DNA of 8,713 nt from Gemmatimonadota bacterium (lineage in GTDB: Bacteria; Gemmatimonadota; Gemmatimonadetes; Gemmatimonadales; Gemmatimonadaceae). The translations under genes and the position numbers were made by a program. A model generated the notes under the pieces. The model searched no databases. It saw only the letters and a list, made by a program, of their open reading frames with translations, and had not been told where the DNA came from. The stretch covers positions 1 through 8,713 of the forward strand of contig QHUV01000094.1 of NCBI GenBank assembly GCA_003222065.1, given 5' to 3'. Positions 1 through 6,910 of this stretch are shown one piece after another; positions within the stretch are counted from its first letter, which is position 1, and each line of letters begins with the position of its first letter.

Positions 1-1140
1 TGCGCCGCCGGTTGTAAATACTATTTCGAACATGCCGAGGCGTTTCTCGGCGACGAGCTGGTCGACGTGGAGGGCGAAACAGGATATGTCGCCTTTCCGC
101 CGCTTGGTGTCGTGCTCGCGATCATGCCATGGAACTTTCCCTTTTGGCAGGTGATCCGCTTCGCGGCGCCGGCGCTCTGCGCGGGGAATGTCGGCCTTCT
201 CAAGCATGCGTCGAATGTCCCGCAGTGTGCCGTCGCGCTGGAAGAGCTGTTCCGCGACGCCGGCGCGCCGGACGGCGTGTTTCAGACACTTCTCATCGGC
301 TCCGACGCCATTCCGCGGATTCTCGACGACGAGCGTGTTGCCGCCGTGACGCTCACCGGCAGCGAGCGCGCCGGCCAGGACGTGGCGGCGCGCGCCGGAA
401 GACAACTCAAGAAGACCGTGCTCGAGTTAGGCGGCAGCGATCCATTCATCGTTATGCCCAGCGCCGACCTCGAACGTGCCGCGACCACGGCGGTCAAGGC
501 ACGGATGATCAACAACGGTCAGTCATGCATTGCCGCGAAGCGCTTCGTTGTTCACGAAGCTGTGTTCGAGGAGTTCTGTGAGCTCTACGTTGAGCTCACG
601 CGCTCGCTCGTCGTCGGCGATCCGATGGACGACGGCACCGAGATCGGACCGTTGGCCACGGAACAAATCCGTGATGATCTCGACGCACAAGTAAAAGAGA
701 CGGTTCGTCGCGGTGGACGGGTCTTGACCGGTGGCAAAGTGCGACCAGGCGCCGGCTACTACTATGAGCCGACCGTTCTCATCGACGTGTCAGAGGATTC
801 GCCCGCCTATCGAGACGAGGTGTTCGGACCCGTCGCCACACTCATTCGCGCGCGCGACGCCGGCGATGCAATCCGTATTGCGAACGGGACGCGCTTTGGT
901 CTCGGCGCCAGCGCGTGGACCACCGAGGGCGCCGAAGCGCGCCGCTTCACCGTGGAGCTCCAGGCCGGCAGCGTGTTCATCAACGCAATGGTCGCATCAG
1001 ATCCTCGCTTCCCGTTCGGTGGCGTGAAGGCGAGTGGTTATGGGCGCGAGTTGAGCGCGTTTGGTCTGCGGGAGTTCGTGAACATCAAGACGGTACGAAT
1101 TGCCGAGAATGGGAAGGCTGGTGGCGCGCTGACGGAGTAG
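1..1140 (+). CDS. NAD(P)-dependent succinate-semialdehyde dehydrogenase-type aldehyde dehydrogenase (Sad/GabD-like), 5'-truncated by window edge
   Basis: The frame is open from base 1 to the TAG at 1138-1140 and gives 379 residues; the family is about 455-460 long, so roughly 80 N-terminal residues lie outside the window. Aldehyde dehydrogenases oxidise aldehydes to acids using NAD(P) in the cytoplasm. Family landmarks are all present, numbered from the first codon here: MPWNFPFWQ with the oxyanion Asn at 45, LLKHASN with the cofactor-binding Lys at 68, the TGS turn near 119-121, the general base Glu142 in LELGGSDPF, and the nucleophile Cys176 in NNGQSCIAAKR. The 34-residue Glu-Cys spacing is the canonical one. 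The LELGGSDPF, AAKRF and FGGVKASGYGREL stretches resemble E. coli Sad (YneI) as I remember it, so succinate semialdehyde is the likely substrate, though substrate choice is inferred. It ends 28 bp before the stop of the convergent kinase gene. No lesion is seen. Confidence 0.93.
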   Translation, partial: CAAGCKYYFEHAEAFLGDELVDVEGETGYVAFPPLGVVLAIMPWNFPFWQVIRFAAPALCAGNVGLLKHASNVPQCAVALEELFRDAGAPDGVFQTLLIGSDAIPRILDDERVAAVTLTGSERAGQDVAARAGRQLKKTVLELGGSDPFIVMPSADLERAATTAVKARMINNGQSCIAAKRFVVHEAVFEEFCELYVELTRSLVVGDPMDDGTEIGPLATEQIRDDLDAQVKETVRRGGRVLTGGKVRPGAGYYYEPTVLIDVSEDSPAYRDEVFGPVATLIRARDAGDAIRIANGTRFGLGASAWTTEGAEARRFTVELQAGSVFINAMVASDPRFPFGGVKASGYGRELSAFGLREFVNIKTVRIAENGKAGGALTE

Positions 1141-1150
1141 AGGACTACTG

Positions 1151-1170
1151 GAGAGCGTAACTGCGCTCTC
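1151..1170. terminator. Possible bidirectional terminator hairpin between convergent genes
   Basis: A perfect 7-bp inverted repeat, GAGAGCG (1151-1157) and CGCTCTC (1164-1170), encloses the 6-base loop TAACTG. It lies between the aldehyde dehydrogenase stop and the kinase stop, where a shared terminator would be expected, and its right arm overlaps the kinase TGA (1169-1171). On the + strand it is followed only by a short CTCTTTAAA stretch starting eight bases later. On the - strand there is no T-run. It is therefore a weak candidate for intrinsic termination. Confidence 0.35.
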
Positions 1171-4100
1171 AGGCGCTCTTTAAAGCAATCCGCACCGTCG
1201 TTCCCTTCCCGACGTTGCTCTCGACGGCGATCGTGCCGCCCCAGCCGTCGATGATTTGACGGCTGATGGCGAGACCGAGGCCGCTGCCACTCGTGCGCGT
1301 CGAGAAGTGCGGCTCGAAGATGCGCGGCAACACATCGCCGGGGATGCCGTGGCCGTCGTCGCGGACGACGATCGCCACCCGCGGCTCGGCTCGACTATTC
1401 TCGTTTTCTTCCGGTCGCGTACCGTTTGTCGTCACGGAAACCGAGACCTCGCGCGCGCCGGCGAGTCGAGCGTTCTCGAACACGTTGAGGAGGACTTCGC
1501 GGAGCTCTTCACCGAGCGCCAGCGCCGCGACGGGGCCGTCGGCGCCCTCGAGCTGCCAGCGGACCGTATCCTGGCCACCGCTGCTCTCAGCCATGGACTC
1601 GAGGCCGACGACATCTCGCACGACGGCCGCAACGTCCGTCGGCTCGGCCGGTCGTCGCTCGTTAGGCGCGGACCCGTACCGGCTGAAGGCGCGCGCGATC
1701 TCGTCGAGCCGGTCGATCTCGGCGAGAATCCGATTCACGTTCTGCTCGAGCACCCGATCGAAGTCCACACGCCGGTCGGCGCGGGCGCGGCGTAGATGCT
1801 GCACGCCAAGGCGGATCGGCGTCAGTGGATTCTTGATCTCGTGCGCGATCTGACGTGCCATTTCGCCCCACGCGAGCACGCGTTGGGCTCGGGCAAGTTG
1901 CGTGATGTCATCGAGAGTGATGACGACCGCGTCGGCGAGCGGCGTTAGGCGAACGCGCAGCTCCTGCTCTCCGCCGCGCCGCGTCAACTCGAACGCGAAG
2001 TCCTCCCCACCGGCGAGAACACGCGAGACGGCATCGCTCACCTCGGGGGGCGCGACGGCGGCGAAGTTCGTGCCCGGTGGCAGACGCGCATCGAGCAAAT
2101 CGTCGGCGCGCGGATTGGCGAGAAGGACAAGACCATGCGCGTCAACGGCGACGACGCCACTGGCGACGTTGCGGAGGATCGCCGCCAACCGCCGCTGCGT
2201 CTCCTCCAACGCTGAACGGCTGGCGTTCAGGTCCGACGCCATGCGGCGGAATGCCGTGAACACCGGCCGAAATTCAACCGTCGGCTCAGCGTCCAGCGGC
2301 GGGAGACGCTCACCGGCGGCCAGTGCGAGCGCCGCGGTCCGCAGACTACCGATCGGGCGCGCCAACTGGCGGGCGGCGATCCCGCTCAGCCACAACGCGG
2401 CGACGGCCCCGACAACCGTCGCGAAAAGTACGAATACGCTCAAGTCGTCGCGCCCGAGTCCAAGTGTCACCTCTTCGGGCCCAGCGGGCGCGGCGATGAC
2501 GAGATCCGGCCGGCCGGGCCGATCGATCGACCGGAAGCCGAAGAGCACCGTCGCGGCGCCGATGGATAACGCCCGACTGACGGACTCTTCGTCGCCAATC
2601 ACGAGGAGTCGCTCGACGTCCTCTCTCAGGAATCGGCCCACCGGCGCGAGTGACGTGAGCAACGGGTCGCTCGCGTCACGCAGCTCGCCCGCCGAAAACG
2701 AGACCAACGGCGTCTTGAGGCGGCTACTCTCTTGCTCGAGCCATGCCGAATCCGGGCCCACTGGCGTCACGTCGCGCAGCGTTTCGCGCACCAGCACGTC
2801 CTGGCCGCCCTCGGCTTCACTCGCGAGGCGCTGATACGACCAGACCGCGAATGCCAGGGCGGGTATGACGAAAAAGGCAAAGAGGCCAATCGTTAGGCGC
2901 AATCGGTAGCTGCGCGCCCAGGTGCGGCGGCGCGCGCGCAGCCAGCGGCCGAAACCACCGTCGGCGACGACGCTCAGAATCCAGAGTAGACCGACGATGC
3001 CGAGATCGAGCAGCACGATGAGCGTTCCCCGCTCGACGAGCGCCAACGGCGCACGCAGCTCGACCTCGACGTGAGCGCGCGCGACGCCGCTCCCCGTGTG
3101 GACCAACCAGTCGCCGTGAAGCGCGCTCTCGCGCCGCTGCCAACTTGCCCGTCCCCCCAAAGGTGGCGCGGGCCGCGAGGCATCGAGTGGCGTCAATTGC
3201 AGAGTGTACGGGGGCTCGCCTTCCGGCTCGGCCTCGAGACCGAGCAGTCGATTGAATGGATCGGCCCTGATGAGACGAGACTTCGGCGCGACGGCGACGA
3301 CTGTCGCTGAGCCGCTGTCCGCCGCGTTTGCTGCCGGGACGGCGAGCAGCAGCTCGGTGGCCGGCTCCGCGGCGACGGTGGTCAGCACGGGGCGCCGCGT
3401 GCGGATCGCCTCGGCCACCGCATGCCTAACGGCATCCATCGGCACGTCGAAATTCGCCGTTCTGAGCGAGGCGATGGGCGGTCCGTCGGCCGACAGCGCG
3501 GACAGTGCGGTCGGATAGTCGGCGGCGGCCAGCGCTGAACCCACGTAATGCTGCAGCAGCGCGGAACGGGTCCGCGGCAGCGGCTCGGATTCGAGCGACG
3601 TCGCGAATCGCTCGAGCAACGAGCGCGCTCCGCCCTCGGGGTCCGGATCGCTCAGCCCCGCGAGATCGTGCTCCGCCAACTCGACGCGGCCGCGGGCGGC
3701 GCGTCCCCAAACAAGCGTCGAGGCGCCAAGCGCGGCCACAACCGCCGTGTTCACGACGAGTAAGCGCGTCTGCCGGCCGAGCGCGAGGGCCGCGATCGCG
3801 CCGATCCAGAGAAACGTGTACCACCAGGGCCATTGCCCCGGCGCCTCCCATACTATGGGTGCGGCAATCGCCGCCAACGCCGCCAGCGCCGAACCCGCCC
3901 ACGGCGGAAGCCCGCGCGAGCGCCCGAGGAGAACACCGCCCGCACCGGCGCCGGCAAGGAGCACCGTTACGGCGGCCAGGAACAGCGGGATCTCCCAGAT
4001 CAGCCAGAGCGGCGCACTCACGCCGTAGGTCGGTGGCCGAATGCCGCGCGCGAGATCGCGGAGGAGAAACGGGCCAAGCCCAGCGACGAGAATGACGATC

Positions 4101-5242
4101 GCCGCCGCCGTCACTCGCGTCGGCCGCCGCCCACGGCGGAGGAGAGTGAGCAGCGCGAGGAGCACGATGGCACTCGTTAGGCCCAATGCGCCGGAGCTCG
4201 CGCTGAGCGCGCCGGCAAGCGCCGTGAAGTAGACCGACGGATCGAAGAGACGCGTGTAGTTCGAGTACTCGTTGAGCGGTACGAGAGCAACGCACGCTAG
4301 GACGACGCCTAACGTCGCGAGCCGGGCCAGCACGCCGCGCGTCTCTCGCCAGGCCGCGATGATGAAACACGCAAGCGCGGCGCCGAGAAGCACGCCGACG
4401 TCGACGCGAAGACGCTCGTGCAGCTTCTGGATCACCTCTCCCGACTCGACGGCCGCGGCCCGGGCGTCGAGGATTGCCCGCCCCCCGAATGCAAAGTGCA
4501 AAACGGGAGCTCTCCCATTGAAGGTGCCCGGCGCGGAGAAGGTGAAGTCGTCGAGGCCCGCCGCGCGGGCGATGCGCTGAGAGAGCGGGCGCGAAAGGCG
4601 ATCGGCCGGCGGCGCCGCCGAGAGTAACATCGTCGCGACAGCCCGATCACCGTTGCTCTCCGCCGTGGAGTACAACGTGAGATAGAAATCGGACGCCGAG
4701 ACGCTCGTGGAGTCCTTCAGTGTGTCGGTTACGACACGAGAACGTCCCGCCCACGCGTATGCACTGTCACCGCGATAAAGCACGATGCCTGTCTCATCAT
4801 GGCCCTTGACGAGCGATTGCAGTTGTCCGAAGGCGGCTTCGCGATCCACCGGCGCGCGGAGTGCCGCGGCCGCGGCACTGGCAAGCTGTCGCTCCGCATC
4901 GGTGAGCGCCCCGTTGAGCGCATCGAGCCCTGCGCGCGCGCGTGTCGCCTGCCAGTCATTCCAGCTTGCACTGACGCGCGCCAGTTCGCGCTGCGACCGC
5001 CCGCCGAGAATGAGTCCGACACTCAGGAAGGCGGCGCAGGCCAATGCCCAACCGCGTTGTGAGCCTCGCAGGCGCCAGGCAACAATTGCCGCGGCAATGG
5101 TGGCGAGCGCCCACGTGACCAGGTACTGTACCGTCGGCGCGTCGAGCCAGTGGCTCGCGGCGAGCACCGCGACTGCGATGGTGATCGCCCACCCCGCGCC
5201 GGCCGTCACCGCCCGGCGGGAGGCACGCGGCGCTTCGTTCAC
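1169..5242 (-). CDS. Very large multi-pass membrane sensor histidine kinase, NtrY-type core
   Basis: This 1357-residue protein is roughly twice the usual NtrY length. Predicted membrane helices lie near 14-32, 39-57, 64-80, 283-297, 306-323, 337-367, 377-393, 412-439, 448-465, 473-489, 494-512, 738-760, 781-802 and 934-954. Large non-membrane segments at 82-282, 513-735 and 803-933 probably face the periplasm and sense a signal. The C-terminal core is complete: HAMP about 954-1005, PAS about 1012-1115, HisKA with phospho-acceptor His1134 in AHEIKNPLTPI, and an ATPase domain with Asn1253/Glu1256 (N box), DDGHG at 1295-1299 (G1), IFEPHFST at 1308-1315 (F box) and GSGLGLAIS (G2). It should autophosphorylate His1134 and pass phosphate to a response regulator, but none is visible here. 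The start is GTG at 5240-5242, because an in-frame TGA lies 24 bases upstream and no ATG intervenes. I see no strong ribosome binding site. The signal sensed is unknown. Confidence 0.93.
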   Translation of the reverse strand: MNEAPRASRRAVTAGAGWAITIAVAVLAASHWLDAPTVQYLVTWALATIAAAIVAWRLRGSQRGWALACAAFLSVGLILGGRSQRELARVSASWNDWQATRARAGLDALNGALTDAERQLASAAAAALRAPVDREAAFGQLQSLVKGHDETGIVLYRGDSAYAWAGRSRVVTDTLKDSTSVSASDFYLTLYSTAESNGDRAVATMLLSAAPPADRLSRPLSQRIARAAGLDDFTFSAPGTFNGRAPVLHFAFGGRAILDARAAAVESGEVIQKLHERLRVDVGVLLGAALACFIIAAWRETRGVLARLATLGVVLACVALVPLNEYSNYTRLFDPSVYFTALAGALSASSGALGLTSAIVLLALLTLLRRGRRPTRVTAAAIVILVAGLGPFLLRDLARGIRPPTYGVSAPLWLIWEIPLFLAAVTVLLAGAGAGGVLLGRSRGLPPWAGSALAALAAIAAPIVWEAPGQWPWWYTFLWIGAIAALALGRQTRLLVVNTAVVAALGASTLVWGRAARGRVELAEHDLAGLSDPDPEGGARSLLERFATSLESEPLPRTRSALLQHYVGSALAAADYPTALSALSADGPPIASLRTANFDVPMDAVRHAVAEAIRTRRPVLTTVAAEPATELLLAVPAANAADSGSATVVAVAPKSRLIRADPFNRLLGLEAEPEGEPPYTLQLTPLDASRPAPPLGGRASWQRRESALHGDWLVHTGSGVARAHVEVELRAPLALVERGTLIVLLDLGIVGLLWILSVVADGGFGRWLRARRRTWARSYRLRLTIGLFAFFVIPALAFAVWSYQRLASEAEGGQDVLVRETLRDVTPVGPDSAWLEQESSRLKTPLVSFSAGELRDASDPLLTSLAPVGRFLREDVERLLVIGDEESVSRALSIGAATVLFGFRSIDRPGRPDLVIAAPAGPEEVTLGLGRDDLSVFVLFATVVGAVAALWLSGIAARQLARPIGSLRTAALALAAGERLPPLDAEPTVEFRPVFTAFRRMASDLNASRSALEETQRRLAAILRNVASGVVAVDAHGLVLLANPRADDLLDARLPPGTNFAAVAPPEVSDAVSRVLAGGEDFAFELTRRGGEQELRVRLTPLADAVVITLDDITQLARAQRVLAWGEMARQIAHEIKNPLTPIRLGVQHLRRARADRRVDFDRVLEQNVNRILAEIDRLDEIARAFSRYGSAPNERRPAEPTDVAAVVRDVVGLESMAESSGGQDTVRWQLEGADGPVAALALGEELREVLLNVFENARLAGAREVSVSVTTNGTRPEENENSRAEPRVAIVVRDDGHGIPGDVLPRIFEPHFSTRTSGSGLGLAISRQIIDGWGGTIAVESNVGKGTTVRIALKSA

Positions 5243-5258
5243 AGTCAGCTCATCGCGA

Positions 5259-6020
5259 ATGACTCAGCCTCTCCCCGCGCCTAACGCGCGTCCGGCGCCC
5301 CAGCCCTTGCGCCTGAAGGAGCTCCGTCCCGCCCAGGTTGCTGAAACCCTCGCTCGCGACCCCCGACTGATCGTGCCCGTCGGTACATGTGAGCAGCACG
5401 GTCCACACATGCCTCTCGGCTGCGACACGATCATCGTTGAGCATCTCGCGGACGACTTCTCCGCCGAATTTGGGGTCTTGCGAGCACCGACGCTCGAATA
5501 TGGCGTGAACGTCGATACCGAGCGTGGATTTCCCGGGAATGCCTCTCTGCGCCGCAAGACGCTCCATCGAACACTCAATGATCTCATCGACGCCTGGGAA
5601 GCAACTGGTATCAAAGAATTCATTCTCCTCACGGCGCACGAGCACGACCCGCACCTCGAAGCGCTCGCCACGGTCGTCACATCGGGCGCGCGGGTGCGCG
5701 TCGTAGACATCCTCGAGGTGGACTTCAGTGATCTCCTGGAAGCGCAATCCGAGCCCATGCATGGCGACGAGGTCGATACCTCCCTCCTGCTCTATCTGGC
5801 GCCCGAACTAGTAGCGGCAGACCTCGCTCAAGATTATATGATGTCACGTGATGAGCTGCGACGTTACCGACGAGGTTGGCTGCGAGTCCCCAAGGGAAGC
5901 CCGGGTTCCATTGGCCGGCCCAGGCTCGCGTCCGCGTCAAAGGGCGAGCAGATCTATATGCGAATTCGAGGACGGATACGCGATCGGATCTTCGTCGCAC
6001 CGCCGCCCGACGAGCCATAA
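5259..6020 (+). CDS. Creatininase-superfamily metal-dependent hydrolase, atypical motif
   Basis: This is a 253-residue protein, typical in length for the creatininase/MftE/ArfB superfamily of cytoplasmic metal amidohydrolases. PVGTCEQHGPHMPLGCD matches the first signature and supplies probable ligands Glu45, His47 and Asp56. A late signature, MHGDEVDTSLLLYLAPELV (167-185), matches the family's HAGE-x-ETS region with Glu171, and a final G-x-P-x-x-A-x-x-x-KG element is present at 211-221. The central motif, usually NGHGGN or NGHYEN, reads TAHEHD here; His127 is kept but the glycines and Asn are not. ATG at 5259 is preferred because the upstream in-frame extension (back to 4785) is antisense to the kinase and has no family character. 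No Shine-Dalgarno is visible. It starts 16 bp from the divergent kinase start. The substrate is unknown: creatinine, formamide-type and peptide substrates all occur in the superfamily. Confidence 0.85.
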   Translation: MTQPLPAPNARPAPQPLRLKELRPAQVAETLARDPRLIVPVGTCEQHGPHMPLGCDTIIVEHLADDFSAEFGVLRAPTLEYGVNVDTERGFPGNASLRRKTLHRTLNDLIDAWEATGIKEFILLTAHEHDPHLEALATVVTSGARVRVVDILEVDFSDLLEAQSEPMHGDEVDTSLLLYLAPELVAADLAQDYMMSRDELRRYRRGWLRVPKGSPGSIGRPRLASASKGEQIYMRIRGRIRDRIFVAPPPDEP

Positions 6021-6050
6021 GGGTTAGGAACCAGTGCCGGCCACATGGGT

Positions 6051-6056
6051 AGGATG
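6051..6056 (+). promoter_or_regulatory. Ribosome binding site that favours the third ATG of the secreted-protein gene
   Basis: AGGATG at 6051-6056 contains an AGGA core that ends eight bases before the ATG at 6063. In-frame ATGs also occur at 6045 and 6054, but neither has a purine-rich site at useful spacing except the weak GGGTTAGGA at 6021-6029. Starting at 6063 also gives a cleaner signal peptide (MRLGSL and onward). Confidence 0.5.
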
Positions 6057-6062
6057 GTCCGC

Positions 6063-6770
6063 ATGAGACTCGGCTCCTTAGCGGTCATTCCGGCGACGCT
6101 TCTCGTCAGCGCCGCAGTCCCTCTCTCGGTCGTGAGCGCGCAGGCTCTGAGCCGCACCGTCGACGAGGGGACATTTCTTATTTCGCGCGGCGGCGCACCC
6201 GCTGGTCGCGAGTCATTCCGGATCACCCGATCCGGAACGGGTGCTGGCGAGTCGTATCGGGCCACCGCGCAGGTGGCACTTGGCGATCGGCGCATCGTTC
6301 CGATGCTAACATGTGATTCCACGGGCTCGCCGGTGTCATACGATGTGGCCGTCCAAGGCGGGTCGGAACAAGGAGTTCGGCTCCAGGCGCGGGCACGCCC
6401 TGGCCGATTCACCTCCATGCTTCGCACTCGCGACGGCGAATCGACGCACGAGTACTTCGTGCCCAGCGGCGTGGTGGTGCTGGACGATGACGTAATTCAT
6501 CAGCTCTACTTCGTCACGTTGAAAGGCCGGCGCTCGGGGTCGCTGACCCTCCTGGCGCCGCGCACGGGGGCGCAAGCGGTCGCGAGCCTGGAGAACCAGG
6601 GCGCCGCGTCGGTAGAGATAGGCGGGAGCTCAATCGCGGCCACCCACTTCGTGCTGAGTGCAGCCGGCTTTTCCCGCCGCGATTTTTGGATCGACTCTGC
6701 CGGACGCGTCCTCAGGGCCGCGATACCGGACCGTGGCCTCGTCGCCCAGCGCGACGAGTTGCCTCGTTAG
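6063..6770 (+). CDS. Predicted secreted/periplasmic protein of unknown function
   Basis: From ATG 6063 the protein has 235 residues. It opens with a signal peptide: a basic start (MR), a hydrophobic stretch to about residue 24, and a likely signal peptidase I site after Val-Ser-Ala26, leaving a mature protein starting Gln-Ala. The rest is rich in short alternating hydrophobic/polar segments with many Gly, Ser and Thr, suggesting a beta-sheet fold. It has one Cys in the mature part (MLTCDSTG) and no CXXC, heme or catalytic triad motif. The C-terminal DFWIDSAGRVLRAAIPDRG stretch resembles the end of DUF3108-like periplasmic proteins, but this is a loose impression. The gene follows the creatininase-like gene by 42 bp and precedes the TolC gene by 140 bp, so it could be cotranscribed with either. 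I do not recognise a function. In-frame alternative starts are at 6045 and 6054. Confidence 0.8.
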   Translation: MRLGSLAVIPATLLVSAAVPLSVVSAQALSRTVDEGTFLISRGGAPAGRESFRITRSGTGAGESYRATAQVALGDRRIVPMLTCDSTGSPVSYDVAVQGGSEQGVRLQARARPGRFTSMLRTRDGESTHEYFVPSGVVVLDDDVIHQLYFVTLKGRRSGSLTLLAPRTGAQAVASLENQGAASVEIGGSSIAATHFVLSAAGFSRRDFWIDSAGRVLRAAIPDRGLVAQRDELPR

Positions 6771-6794
6771 ATTCCTCTCCGGCGCCTAACGTTC

Positions 6795-6840
6795 CTTGCC
6801 GGGTTGCAAGATCCGGCCGTTCTTCCTCGTTTGCGGCCGG
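6795..6840 (+). promoter_or_regulatory. Two adjacent small hairpins in the tolC leader spacer
   Basis: The first has a 5-bp stem, CTTGC (6795-6799) with GCAAG (6806-6810), and a 6-base loop. The second has a 7-bp perfect stem, CCGGCCG (6813-6819) with CGGCCGG (6834-6840), and a 14-base pyrimidine-rich loop. They lie in the 140-bp spacer after the secreted-protein gene. Neither is followed by a T-run, so they are not convincing intrinsic terminators; they could form a leader structure or be chance in GC-rich DNA. I could not identify a convincing -35/-10 promoter in this spacer. Confidence 0.25.
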
Positions 6841-6864
6841 TCGATCCTTGAAACTGGTCCCGCG

Positions 6865-6872
6865 CCCCCCCC
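6865..6872 (+). repeat. Run of eight C in the spacer upstream of the TolC-like gene
   Basis: An uninterrupted C8 tract lies 38 bases before the ATG at 6911. Tracts of this kind can vary in length by slippage, or be miscounted in sequencing. It is outside any coding frame, so a length change would only alter leader or promoter spacing. Confidence 0.6.
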
Positions 6873-6897
6873 GTACTGCCCGCAGACTTCCAGCCAT

Positions 6898-6901
6898 AGG
6901 A
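6898..6901 (+). promoter_or_regulatory. Ribosome binding site of the TolC-like gene
   Basis: AGGA at 6898-6901 is followed by nine bases and then ATG at 6911, good Shine-Dalgarno spacing. It fixes the start at 6911, although the same frame is open upstream to 6686 across the end of the previous gene. Confidence 0.6.
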
Positions 6902-6910
6902 CCCACAGAC

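Noticed and set aside
1256..1853. Long + strand open frames antisense to the kinase ATPase region
   Set aside because: High GC leaves stop codons rare in shadow frames. Their products are Arg/Ser/Ala-rich with no domain, while the - strand frame has every histidine-kinase motif in order.
3426..4370. A 314-codon - strand open frame inside the kinase gene
   Set aside because: It is a shifted frame of the kinase on the same strand, Arg-rich, without motifs; the kinase frame encodes plausible membrane helices through this stretch.
4785..5258. In-frame upstream extension of the creatininase-like gene (158 extra codons)
   Set aside because: It lies fully antisense to the kinase N-terminus, is low-complexity Ala/Ser/Arg-rich, and family similarity begins only after the ATG at 5259.
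6848..6877. Possible sigma70 promoter TTGAAA ... TACT upstream of tolC
   Set aside because: No acceptable -10 hexamer lies at 16-18 bp from TTGAAA; the spacer contains the C8 run instead.
6686..6910. Upstream extension of the TolC-like frame overlapping the secreted-protein gene
   Set aside because: The ATG at 6911 has an AGGA site at good spacing and is followed by a proper signal peptide; the extension has neither.
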